DNA of 64,000 nt from Luteolibacter ambystomatis. GTDB lineage: Bacteria > Verrucomicrobiota > Verrucomicrobiia > Verrucomicrobiales > Akkermansiaceae. The position numbers and the translations under genes are program-made. The stretch lies in contig NZ_CP073100.1 of the NCBI RefSeq assembly GCF_018137965.1, forward strand, positions 1,302,001 to 1,366,000. Reading direction: 5' to 3'. Positions 28,824 to 38,400 of the stretch are shown here, piece after piece (within the stretch, counting starts at the first letter, position 1; every line of letters starts with the position of its first letter). The notes under the pieces were generated by a model. It saw nothing but the letters and a program-made list of their open reading frames with translations. It ran no database searches and was not told the DNA's origin.

Positions 28824-31808
28824 ATGAAAAAACCATATGAAGTGAGTAGGCGCGGACGCTTCCGTTCTAGGAGGCTGGTCATTGCGACGGCATTGCTGGG
28901 GCTGGCTGGCACCGCTTTGTTCCTGAATACGTTGTCCAATACGTCCGTTGTGACGGAGAGGGGCAACACGTCCGCTCCCGCCAAACGGGAGCGATCTTCA
29001 CCTTCCGACACATCGGAAGCACGCGAACTTGAAAGGCTGGTGCGACTTGGAAGCACCGCTGTGAGCGTTTCTGGCGGGGATCCTCAAGGACCTCCAGTCC
29101 CGGCCATGGCTCCTGAGCGCGAACTTATCGCCTCCGGTTGGAAGGCCGATCCCGAGCCCGCGGTGGCCCACTTCGCGCAATGGGCGAATAAGTATCTATC
29201 GGCACCCGCTTCCAGCCGCTCAGAGCTGGAGGATGAGGGGGTGAAACTTGCTTCAGCAAGACGTGAATTCCTGGCGAGTGTGATCTCGACCGACCCACGT
29301 CGCGTTTTGGCGGATGCTGTGCCATTGGCGACTCGCGAGCAGCTTCCTGAAGCGGTGGAGTCTCTGTTGGAGGAGCGGGTGAGCGGCTATGGAGACCTCT
29401 ATTCAATCTATACCACGCCCGCAATGGACGGAAGCGGCGGAGCGCCCGTTTTCGATCTCGCGGATATCGGCGGGCAGAGCTATGACGCCTTCCGCTACGG
29501 AAAGCGCACCTCGACGCAGTACATAAACGGCGCCTCCCTTCATGGCGTGGCGATCGACAAAAAACTCGCGGTGCTTGATAGCCCGCTGCGGACCTTGGAG
29601 CCAGGCGAGAAGCTCGAGGCCCGGATTGTAAACGAGTTTTGCCCGGTTTCTGAGGAAACAGTGGCAAAACCTGGCGTGGGAACTGTGGCCGGAGACGAGA
29701 AGACGATATTCCAGGTAGGCACAGACCTCTTTGGTACTTGCGAGCCCGCGCACGTGACGAACGTGGAGAGTGTGATTGAAGCCAAGGAAAGGAACTCTGG
29801 CAACACGAAGGAGGCTTTGGCAAACCACGACCTGAAGACGGTCTACAGGAAGGGCGTAACGGACGGATCTGGGATCCTCGCATTGGGTGACAGTAATGCC
29901 TCTGGATCTACAGGCTATATGGGCAAGGCACCCACGAGCCTGACCTTGGGCGGAAGGAACATCCTGATCATGCGCGTGCAGCCGACTGACAAGCCGTTCC
30001 CCGCGGCCCAGACGCCGGCATTTTTCGATGACGTCATGAACCGTGCGGGCGACGGCTTGAATGCACGAATCCGACGTATATCGTATAACAAGAGCTGGAT
30101 CAATCGCGCCGATGTCACTCCAGTATTGGACCTCCCGCAGAACTCTGCGTACTACACAACGGGTGGATACCAATTCAGCCGATGGAAGGAGGACTCGAAA
30201 GCTGCGGCCGCTGCTGCGGGCTTCAACCTAGCAGACTACTCCTTCTTTATAGTCGCCCATGATGGCTATAGCCTCCCCGGATTTGCTCCCGGTTGGGGCG
30301 GAAACGGTGCCATCTATTGCAATGGTAATTTCAGCGTCCAGCTCTTCATTCACGAGTATGGGCACCTGTTCAGCCTTAAGCACGCGAATGCGTGGACTAG
30401 CACCGATGGCAACCCCATTTCACCTAGCCGCGTACACAGGGAATACGGCGACGCGAACGACCCAATGGGAAATGCTTGGGGAACCAGCGAATTCAACAGC
30501 TACAATGCCTACTATAAGAACCTATGCGGCTGGCTTCCAGATTCGTCGGTGCAGACGATTACCCGTAGTGGGACGTATCGTGTCTATCAGGATGATGGTG
30601 CCACGTCTGAGAATAGGACTCTAGCGCTGAAGCTTGGACGTGATTACGAGTATAATTACTGGATCTCGATCCGCGGTGAAACGATCCCACAAGTGAATTT
30701 CAACAACGGCGTGGCGGTGATGGCGGTGTCTTCATGGACCTCTTCCGACTCTCACCTGCTAGATATGAACGATCCTAGCGATAATCGTGACAATGCGCCG
30801 CTGGCCGTCAACCAGTCATGGTATGATTCGGCGGCCGATCTGACGATCAGGACCGTGGCGGTTGGGGGATCGAACCCGAATCGTTACGCCGATGTGCAGA
30901 TCACGTTTGGACCTCGCCACCAAGGAGGCTATCGTCCCTTGGTCAGCGGTGGAGTGTATCGCCTTAAGAACCGGTTCAACGGAAAATACTTGGACGTCCC
31001 TGGTAACAGCTCTGCCAACAACCTTCCGGTCCAAGTGGCGACAGCTTCCGGCACTGCCTCCCAAAACTGGGTGGCGTGGCGCAATGCGGACGGCTCCTAC
31101 AGTTTCAACCACCAAGGAACGGACAAGTGGTTGGACGTAGCGGGCAACGGAAATGCCGATGGTACGGAGATCACCCAATACACGGGCAATTCCAGCGATG
31201 GCCAGAAATGGTGGGTGGGACAGAACGCGGCTGCTCATGTGATCCTGGTCCACAAGGGGGCTGACAAAGTACTGGATATGGATCCCAACGGGGTGAATGA
31301 CGTTCACCAATGGGGCTATAACGATGGCAACCAGCAGCAGTGGTATCCAGAGCTCGTCGCAATCGTTCCGGGCACCTATCGCGTGATGCCAAGGCATGCA
31401 CAGTATCAGGCTCTGGACATTGCGGGAGTCTCGACCGCGGATGGGGCGCAAGCACACATCTGGGAATTTGTTGGGGGCGCAAACCAGAAATGGGAGGTAA
31501 GCAATCCGGTCGGTGCTTGGTTGCGACTGAGCCCAACGCATGCAGTGTCCAAGGCCCTCGATGTGGATGGCGGCAGCTCCGCAAACGGCACTAAGATCCA
31601 GCAATGGGCGTGGTACAACAATACTGCCCAGCATTGGGGAATCAGCCGGATTGATAGCAATTGGCTCCGATTCACCCCGGAGAGTTCTGCGGGAAGCTGC
31701 TTGGAAGTGAACGGGAACGATAACCAGTTTGCAAACGGCAGCATCGTTCAGCAGTGGCAATTCAACGGTGGGCTGGATCAGCAGTGGCGGTTCGCTGATG
31801 CGAACTGA
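28824..31808 (+). CDS. Secreted or surface-anchored metalloprotease with two ricin-type lectin domains
   Basis: A 994-residue protein. A basic start and hydrophobic stretch (VIATALLGLAGTALFLNTLS, about 19-38) form a signal or anchor. HEYGHLFSLKH near residue 510 is an HExxHxxxxxH zinc site as in gametolysin-like metzincin peptidases, and GFAPGWGGNGAIYCNG precedes it. From about 702 to the end are two ricin-type beta-trefoil domains with repeated QxW units (ASQNW, GQKWW, QQQWY, NQKWE, AQHWG, DQQWR). It would act outside the cell, with the lectin part binding sugars. A gene of this kind in a mobile element suggests polysaccharide-associated protein turnover or antagonism. Its ribosome site is weak. 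Confidence 0.82.
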   Translation: MKKPYEVSRRGRFRSRRLVIATALLGLAGTALFLNTLSNTSVVTERGNTSAPAKRERSSPSDTSEARELERLVRLGSTAVSVSGGDPQGPPVPAMAPERELIASGWKADPEPAVAHFAQWANKYLSAPASSRSELEDEGVKLASARREFLASVISTDPRRVLADAVPLATREQLPEAVESLLEERVSGYGDLYSIYTTPAMDGSGGAPVFDLADIGGQSYDAFRYGKRTSTQYINGASLHGVAIDKKLAVLDSPLRTLEPGEKLEARIVNEFCPVSEETVAKPGVGTVAGDEKTIFQVGTDLFGTCEPAHVTNVESVIEAKERNSGNTKEALANHDLKTVYRKGVTDGSGILALGDSNASGSTGYMGKAPTSLTLGGRNILIMRVQPTDKPFPAAQTPAFFDDVMNRAGDGLNARIRRISYNKSWINRADVTPVLDLPQNSAYYTTGGYQFSRWKEDSKAAAAAAGFNLADYSFFIVAHDGYSLPGFAPGWGGNGAIYCNGNFSVQLFIHEYGHLFSLKHANAWTSTDGNPISPSRVHREYGDANDPMGNAWGTSEFNSYNAYYKNLCGWLPDSSVQTITRSGTYRVYQDDGATSENRTLALKLGRDYEYNYWISIRGETIPQVNFNNGVAVMAVSSWTSSDSHLLDMNDPSDNRDNAPLAVNQSWYDSAADLTIRTVAVGGSNPNRYADVQITFGPRHQGGYRPLVSGGVYRLKNRFNGKYLDVPGNSSANNLPVQVATASGTASQNWVAWRNADGSYSFNHQGTDKWLDVAGNGNADGTEITQYTGNSSDGQKWWVGQNAAAHVILVHKGADKVLDMDPNGVNDVHQWGYNDGNQQQWYPELVAIVPGTYRVMPRHAQYQALDIAGVSTADGAQAHIWEFVGGANQKWEVSNPVGAWLRLSPTHAVSKALDVDGGSSANGTKIQQWAWYNNTAQHWGISRIDSNWLRFTPESSAGSCLEVNGNDNQFANGSIVQQWQFNGGLDQQWRFADAN

Positions 31809-31837
31809 CGGCTACAGTTAAGGAACGCGCTCATCAA

Positions 31838-31867
31838 GCGGCCCGATGGTTGATTCCGTCGGGCCGC
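31838..31867 (+). terminator. Hairpin after the metalloprotease gene
   Basis: Nine-base perfect arms GCGGCCCGA / TCGGGCCGC around a 12-base loop, 30 bases after the stop. No clear T-run. Nothing else is evident between 31868 and 32057. Confidence 0.45.
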
Positions 31868-32057
31868 ACGTGTGTCCGCTCAGTCGCTTTCGTTGGCGAT
31901 CCATTGCTTCTGTCCGTGATAGACTCGATTTTCAGAGCACTTGCCGCGCTGGAATTGGAATGAACTTTTCCATGATCGCGACCCGGCATTTGAGCAAGCG
32001 TAGAGGGTGTCGTTCACGGCACCTTCAACTAAAGAATCCGATACAACCGCTCCCACA

Positions 32058-32372
32058 ATGGAAATGAACCCCGTTTCGACCAAGCCTTGGCTTCTTGCCG
32101 CATGCGCTTCTCTCGCTCTTGCCTTGACCGCTTGTAGCGGTGCCGGAGGCGATAGCATGCTCTATTCGCCCGTTCCGAGCTTCGCCGCCGCCGCTGGAGG
32201 CTGGATTGCGGGCTCTCAGGTCAAGGGCCGTCATAAAGACACGGCCGCAGCAGCATCGGCGGTTGCTGCCTATCAGGCCGCGCAGACTGCCCAGCAGAAG
32301 AGCATTGAGGCGAAACAGCGAGAAGAGAAGAGGCGAGAAGAGGAATTAAAGAAGGAGGCAGGAGTCCGTTGA
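32058..32372 (+). CDS. Small lipoprotein
   Basis: From ATG 32058 the protein has 104 residues, with a signal and lipobox PWLLAACASLALALTACSG. Lipidation is predicted at the cysteine of LTAC. The mature part is alanine-rich, contains a glycine-rich AAAAGGWIAGSQ stretch, and ends in a highly charged helix (EAKQREEKRREEELKKEAG). A longer frame from GTG 32007 would bury the signal. Its TGA overlaps the TTG start of the next gene, so the two are probably co-translated. Function unknown. Confidence 0.7.
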   Translation: MEMNPVSTKPWLLAACASLALALTACSGAGGDSMLYSPVPSFAAAAGGWIAGSQVKGRHKDTAAAASAVAAYQAAQTAQQKSIEAKQREEKRREEELKKEAGVR

Positions 32373-33025
32373 GCTGCTTCCCATTGCCCGAATCCACATA
32401 CAAGATGGACAAGCGCTATTTCATTCGCACGCTCGGCGGAAGTGCCATCGGCTGTATCGCGGGTTGTGTGCCGGTTGCTCCGGCACCGCGCGATTCTTCG
32501 CAGAGAGCATGGCAGCAGTATATTCACTACAGCCCTTTCTCGAACCGCACCGGCAATTCGCCTGAAGTCGTCGCGCTGATCTCTCGGAGAACGGGTGCCA
32601 TACCTTTGGATGGCGTCAGTCCTCCGGTTTCTGGGCACATCCGGGAAGCTGCGGAGTGGACTCGGGATTTTCCAATCTGTCTTGCGCGAGCGAACGCTGC
32701 GGCCAAAGCAGCTTATGAAAGCGGCATGGAGTTAGAGGAGCCGGCAGCTTGGGTAGGTGGCGAACTGGGGACTGCGGTGGCTAACGACGGAGAGAACACT
32801 GTCAGTTCGAAGCTTAAGCGCGCTTTCGGCAGCACGGTGGGTGAAGCCTTGGCACGATGGAGCGTCAAGGCTTGGTCCCAACACTCGGCCAATGCTGCAT
32901 TCTACCAGGTGATGAATCCCTTGTTTGTGCGAGGCAGGCAACTTTCCCTCCAGGAACACGCGATCAATCGAAGCTTGAACCTGCCTACAACTGACTACCT
33001 CCGTCGGCTGATCGGAGCAGTCTAA
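32369..33025 (+). CDS. Second lipoprotein, coupled to the first
   Basis: The TTG start at 32369 overlaps the upstream stop as TTGA and has GGAG four bases before it. An ATG at 32405 is the alternative. Either way a hydrophobic segment leads to a lipobox (GSAIGCIAGC) and a cysteine. The mature part of about 180 residues is helical, with SVKAWSQHSANAAFYQVMNP in the C-terminal half. No known domain is recognised. The coupled pair suggests two envelope proteins acting together. Confidence 0.65.
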   Translation: MSCFPLPESTYKMDKRYFIRTLGGSAIGCIAGCVPVAPAPRDSSQRAWQQYIHYSPFSNRTGNSPEVVALISRRTGAIPLDGVSPPVSGHIREAAEWTRDFPICLARANAAAKAAYESGMELEEPAAWVGGELGTAVANDGENTVSSKLKRAFGSTVGEALARWSVKAWSQHSANAAFYQVMNPLFVRGRQLSLQEHAINRSLNLPTTDYLRRLIGAV

Positions 33026-33038
33026 AATACTTCGTCGC

Positions 33039-33071
33039 TGTCATAAATCTGTAACAATCTTGGATTATGAT
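33039..33071 (+). promoter_or_regulatory. Promoter with AATCT direct repeat, copy 2
   Basis: TGTCA-T-AAATCT-G-TAACAATCT followed by TATGAT at 33066-33071, the same arrangement and spacing as 16347-16379. From this -10 box transcription would start at about 33078, which is the ATG itself, so the message may be leaderless. Confidence 0.6.
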
Positions 33072-33077
33072 GGCAGT

Positions 33078-33644
33078 ATGGACAATTCGCAGCACACGGG
33101 TTTGCTGACCCTTTTCAGCAGCTTCTTCGATTGGCTTTGCCAAGGCACGACCATTGGAGAGCAGGAGTTTGGACGGGCCACTTCGTCTCGGGGGACGGAT
33201 GTGGCCACGTTCAGATCCGGATTTCTGAACAGGATCGGGAAGGCATTCGGAATTGGCGACAGCTACGGGTTTAGTGACCAGGTGGTCGAGGGGGAGGTCA
33301 TTGCTAAAGAGGCGGCCAAGAAGATTGGATGCGAAGATGGGATCGTTCCTGAAAAGGATATGGGCAGGTTCCTCGATGCTGAGAAGGAGCTCAAAGCGGA
33401 AATGTGGAAGCTCACCCGTCAACTCAGACAGAGGATGGGGGAGGTGACTGGTGCCGGTATCGACGCCAACTATTCGTCAATGCTCCAGTCGGACGCCCGG
33501 ATGACCGCAATCATCTCCGAAGCGGTAGCGGACGGCGTTCCCGCAACCCTGATTGACAACGTGAAGCAGACGCTTACGAACGACCAGAATCGCGTTATGC
33601 AAAGCAACGCGGAGATCCTCAAGAACATGAGCTTTCGTCGGTAG
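33078..33644 (+). CDS. Hypothetical protein under the AATCT-repeat promoter
   Basis: A 188-residue protein from ATG 33078. A TTG six codons earlier lies inside the promoter and is rejected. The N-terminus is hydrophobic (GLLTLFSSFFDWLCQ) but not a classical signal. The C-terminal part is helical (DAEKELKAEMWKLTRQLRQR). No family recognised. Sharing a promoter type with the gene at 16399 suggests the two are induced together. Confidence 0.6.
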   Translation: MDNSQHTGLLTLFSSFFDWLCQGTTIGEQEFGRATSSRGTDVATFRSGFLNRIGKAFGIGDSYGFSDQVVEGEVIAKEAAKKIGCEDGIVPEKDMGRFLDAEKELKAEMWKLTRQLRQRMGEVTGAGIDANYSSMLQSDARMTAIISEAVADGVPATLIDNVKQTLTNDQNRVMQSNAEILKNMSFRR

Positions 33645-33724
33645 CACCCGGCGCGGCCGGATGGTTGTAGAGCAGCTTCCGAATTAACGGCCGTGATGCC
33701 CACCTAGTGCCCTCGATGGCTACC

Positions 33725-35020
33725 CTATTTGGCCAACAATCTAACCTGGGGTTGCAAGGTGCCGGTCTGGGTGAGCTGCATCACTGACTTCGATTCGATG
33801 TTGAAGCTCCAAAGATTCCCCCCGGAAACGAATAGGGCCCCATCGCGTGTACGGGCTACAGGGGAAGAGCGGGGGCCGCCGGCTCTGCCGGAGTCCATCG
33901 GGAGATTGGAGACGCGATTCATCTCCCCAGCTTTTGTTACCAGCCAGACGCCGCGGTGATCGGTGTCCACCTCATTGCATGAACAAAGCAGCTCTTGATC
34001 GGAGATCCATTGCACTTCGTTGAATTGGAGCTTCAGTCCAAAGTCTTTCTTCTCGTTGAGATCTAGGACCGCAATTCCCTGGCCGCCAATTACGAGGAAG
34101 CAATTTCCATCGGGTGACGGTGCTGCAATGTCGCGAATGCCATCATCGGATTGTTGGGGTCCAACGAGACTCTTGGTGGAGTGGTCGTATTGCGCGATCT
34201 GGTTGTTGCCAATGTGGAGCACCACCTTGGTGGGCGTCAGCCACAGGAACTTGCGGATGCGCTGGCCGACGTTGAACTTCGTGGTCTCTCCGTTTAGGAG
34301 ATCGACTACCCCAAGTTCGCGGCCACCCACCGGAACCACGGCAAAGGTACCGAGCGGGCTCATCCCTTGTTCTAGTTGGCCGAGGTTCACTGGAACCTCC
34401 TTTACTGAGCCGGACGACAGGCCGACTTGGAGCGTTTTGCCGAGAACAGGAACGAGGAGATCGCCTTCGTGCCAGAGCCAGCGGCCCCGGAATGTCTCCG
34501 GTCGAAAGTAGCCCACGTCAGTTACTTTGCGGGGAGTGTCCACGTTGCCCTCGCTCCAGTTGACGCTGCCATGCCAAAGGTCGCCGTCTCGGACATACAC
34601 CACCTCCGAATAGGTCTGGTTAAACCCCGCTGACCCTGTCGGCTTTTTGTCTGCCTTGAGGATGGGCTTGGCCTTGCCGTCAAACCCGAATGCCCCGACC
34701 ATTCCGTTGTAGCCGGAAACGATCACAAGTCGCTGTTCAGGCAAGACCTTTGTGATGTTAGGCGGATTGTCGCCGGCACCCTCCAGCCATTCCTTTGCGA
34801 TGAGTTCTCCAGTCCGATAGTTCACGAGGGCGTTTCCGCAAAGGACTGCATCTTCAATTTCGAATGCGGATGGGGTGTTGGCTTCTGCAACTGGCTTGGT
34901 GGCTGCGTTACCACTGCCCCGGTTTAGCCACCAAAGGGCGAACACCAGACTGCTGATGACGACAATACCTCCTGCAATGGCCCACTTGGGCCACCTGGTG
35001 ATGATCGGCCACCACTTCAT
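33725..35020 (-). CDS. Membrane-anchored beta-propeller-like protein
   Basis: A 431-residue protein with one N-terminal membrane segment (WAIAGGIVVISSLVFALWWL, about 13-32) and a large exported part. The latter has repeated beta-strand units resembling WD or TolB-like propeller blades (SEVVYVRDGDLWHG, GIRDIAAPSPDGNCFLVIGG, GVWLVTKAGEMNRV). Its ATG overlaps the stop of the gene upstream as ATGA, placing it third in the relaxase operon. It may be a scaffold for the transfer machinery, but nothing in the sequence proves that. Confidence 0.65.
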   Translation of the reverse strand: MKWWPIITRWPKWAIAGGIVVISSLVFALWWLNRGSGNAATKPVAEANTPSAFEIEDAVLCGNALVNYRTGELIAKEWLEGAGDNPPNITKVLPEQRLVIVSGYNGMVGAFGFDGKAKPILKADKKPTGSAGFNQTYSEVVYVRDGDLWHGSVNWSEGNVDTPRKVTDVGYFRPETFRGRWLWHEGDLLVPVLGKTLQVGLSSGSVKEVPVNLGQLEQGMSPLGTFAVVPVGGRELGVVDLLNGETTKFNVGQRIRKFLWLTPTKVVLHIGNNQIAQYDHSTKSLVGPQQSDDGIRDIAAPSPDGNCFLVIGGQGIAVLDLNEKKDFGLKLQFNEVQWISDQELLCSCNEVDTDHRGVWLVTKAGEMNRVSNLPMDSGRAGGPRSSPVARTRDGALFVSGGNLWSFNIESKSVMQLTQTGTLQPQVRLLAK

Positions 35021-35433
35021 TGGACTTCCTCCTCTCCGCCTGAGTCATCCGGTGGCGTAATCCAGATCTCCTTGATGAAACAGGAATTCGCATCGTTGTC
35101 CTGAAGCTCGGTGTCAGCCTCTTTGACCCAGGAAACCCGCTTGCCTTTGAGAGCTTGGAAAAGGTCATCCAGGCCACGGCCTTCGACGCTCACGGTAGTT
35201 CCCATGAAATTCAGATCAAGGGCGCTGGTCTCCGGGCTATAGTTGAACCATGAGAGTTTGTCGTAGGCAAATGCCGTCTTGATGCCGTCACGGAAGCGGA
35301 TTTCTAGGAAATGTTCCGAGCCGTCTACGCGGATCAACTGATAGAATCCGGCAGGCGGCTCATCCGGATTCTTCCGGTGTGCGTCGAGTATTGAATCAAT
35401 CGTGTCGCTCATACGGGAGGTGTGTCTCATCAT
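35017..35433 (-). CDS. Small acidic protein coupled to the relaxase
   Basis: A 138-residue protein whose first ATG (35433) overlaps the relaxase stop as ATGA. An internal ATG at 35412 is less likely because it lacks a ribosome site and the overlap suggests coupling. The sequence is acidic with a beta-rich middle (GFYQLIRVDGSEHFLEIRFR) and ends DDSGGEEEVQ. Family not recognised. It could be an accessory of the relaxosome. Confidence 0.65.
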   Translation of the reverse strand: MMRHTSRMSDTIDSILDAHRKNPDEPPAGFYQLIRVDGSEHFLEIRFRDGIKTAFAYDKLSWFNYSPETSALDLNFMGTTVSVEGRGLDDLFQALKGKRVSWVKEADTELQDNDANSCFIKEIWITPPDDSGGEEEVQ

Positions 35434-38400
35434 CTACCCCTGCGGATGGGCGGAGTAGGGGTAGGGGGCTTGGGAGATGGCGGCTTCTGAGTGATCTGCT
35501 GCTTGATCTGCTCTTCACGGGTCTTCTTGTTTCCGGACAGCTTGCCCACGGAGGCCTTTGTTTTGCTGAAATCGATCTCTCGCTGGCTGCCGCGCTTCGC
35601 CGCATCGCGACCGCGCTGTGTGCGTTCGACGACCTCCTTGAGGTGCTTGTCGCTGGCCTTCATTTCTTTCGCCGTGTCTTGGAGCTCGCTATTCTTGATT
35701 CCACGGTTGGCCCTTTTTCCCTCTGGCTTTTTGGGCTTGTCCTCGCGTGGTGAAGTTCGCTTCTTCTCGGGTTCTTTTGGGTCCGGTTTCTTCGAGAGTT
35801 CCGCAGGTTGCTCAGGCTGCTTCTCGGCTTTCTCGTTTCGGCGCGGGTCGGGTATGCCTTTTTTGCCGCGCCCCTTGGACTTCCGTGAGTCGGGATGGCC
35901 CTTAGCCCGGTTCTTGCCGTCAGGCGAAACGTTCGCCCGACGCATTTCAATGTAGTCGACGAAGGACGAAATTGCCTGCTTCGGATCGATGTTCCGATCG
36001 GCCATCACCTTTTGGGCGTGGCTGGCGAACTTCTGTTTCCGATGCTCCCGATTGGCGGCGATCCGTTTGGTCCACTCCACTCCCTTGAGGCTGCCTTTCA
36101 TAAATATTTCCTCTCCAAGTCCGGTGAATTCCAAAGCGGAAAGTCGACGCGCGGAGTTGCCGACTGCCAATTGCAGGCCCGTTCGATCGTCGGTGTAGAT
36201 GCGCAAGCGCTCTTTGCCGCGGCTGATGGATACATAGAACTGCTCGCTACTGCCGGCGCGGAAAGACATGGCCGATTGTGCTACGAAAACCTCACGCGAG
36301 GTTTTGCCCTGCGAACTGTGGGACGTGTCGTAGCCGTGAGCGACGTGGCCGAAATCCGGACTCAGGACGAGCCCGTTGGCCAGCGTGATACGCCCATCCT
36401 TTCCAATGCCTTTGACTGTAGAGAGTTTTCCGTTCTCCAGCCGCCGTCCGTTCAGATCTCTTCCACCATTGGTAATTTTCAGGGGATCGCCTGGGGCGAA
36501 TTGAACCTCGCCAATCTCATAGACGCGAAATCGGTCCGCCTTCGCTAGATCAAGTGCCACACGTTTCCCATTCGGGGCCTGTGCCCAGACGGTCTTTGCC
36601 GGATCGACTCCAAGTACCGGAAGAATGGCACCACGCTTGATCCCTGCCACATTCTGGTGGAACTGAACCATCTGACCGGGTTCGTAATTTTCGGCACGGC
36701 CTTTCTCGGCGTCCTCCCATTTCAATTCACGGTACTGGCGGAACCGCTGTTCAGGACCAAGCTTCCCGATTTCCGACAGATGAACGCGGATGGCTTTCAC
36801 CGCAGCGCGCGCCTCTGCATGGGTTGGTGAGACCAGCAGGGGGGCTATCCCTGTTTCAAGGATGCATTGAGCGTAGTCTCGGGCAAGCCGTTGATAGCGG
36901 ATTTCTGCATCTGGAACCTCCGTTATTGCGCCAATCTCGTCTAAGCGGGCAAAGGCGGTCTTCAGATCCTTGTCTGCCATGGCCTCCACAGCCTTGCGGT
37001 AGCCTTCGGATTCCTGTCGGCGGATCTGGCGTACCGTAGCGACTGGCAAGCCGGCATAGGTTTCCAATAGCCGCATCGAGTCACCGCGGGCGACCGGCGC
37101 GTGCTGCCCTGTATCGCCAGAGAGGATCACCCGTGTGGATTGACCAGCGATCTCCATGATCCTTGCCAGGTCGGGAATTCCGATTGTACCCGCCTCGTCG
37201 ATTAGGATCACGTGACCCCGGGTAGCGAGCTGGAGCTGCTTGTCCACAAGCAATCGGGCCACGGTTTCCGCTCCCTTGAAGCCTTCGTCGCGGAGCACTC
37301 CTCGTGAGGCCTGTGCCGATGGCGCAAATGCGAAGAGGCGCCGACCGGATTTCTCAACTTGTTCACGAACCTCGGATAGAAGGGTCGTCTTTCCACTCCC
37401 CGCCTTCCCGCGTAGCGCTATGACCTGGTCATGGGATTTCAAAATGTGGCGAACCGCCTCGCGCTGTTCCTTGGAAAGGAAATCCCGGGAGAAACTTAGA
37501 CGTCCTTTGTGAATCGGTGCGAGCTTGCCGCGTCCATCCCGAACGCGCTGGATCATCAGGGCCTCCTCAACAACCCGGGGAATGGTGGTCACCTTTGGTT
37601 CGCCGCCAATTTCGCGTTCGATGAATCCCCTCCGCTTCATCTCGGCTTCGATATCCGCGAGCGTGACGCTGCCGACACCGAATTTCAGAGCTGAGGCGAG
37701 GATACGATTCCGGTCGACGACGCTTTCCCGCTGGAACAACTTGGCCTCAGCGAAATCGAGTGCTTCACCGACTGTTGTTCGTGGTGCCGATGGTGGTCGG
37801 AGTTGGCGACGATATGCCTGATCGAGCGCAGCCTGTTCAGCTCCGTTCATGCGGGACTTCCACGCCTCTACGAGATCGGACTCACTCAGGCCGTTCTTCT
37901 TCCGGTTCCGGGTTTTGGCGCCAAGCTTGTCCTTCTCCTTCGGATCAGTGATCCCAAGCTGCTTCGCTAGCTTCTCGATTTCGTCGGTTCTTCGGGAGAA
38001 CTTCTTCAGTAGTGATGGGTCATTTAACCAGGCCAATTCCCAGCCTTTCGCCGTCCTTTCAACAGGATAGCCGATCTTCTCCAGCTTTTGGGTTAGGATT
38101 GAGTCGTAGAGAGCCTCGTAGAAGAAGCCGTTGTCCTTGATTTCCCGAATCTTTGCCGCCTTGAAGCGGTCCTCCACCAAATCGTGGGTGAGATTGAAGA
38201 CGTAGGCATGGATGTGGAAATGTGGATCCGGCAGGCCGTCTTCAAGCGGCCTTGTGGTCGTGTGGAGGAATTCGCACCATGCGAAGTTGCCTGTTGCGCG
38301 GTCCTCCTGCCTGCGGCCAATACGAACACGCGTTGCTACCTGCTTCTCAATTTCGGCCATGGTTTCGGCCACACTTTCCCGGAATGCTCTTTTGAGTTCT

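Noticed and set aside
29125..29883. Long antisense frame within the metalloprotease gene
   Set aside because: Shadow of a well-supported gene, with proline/arginine/serine bias and no motifs.
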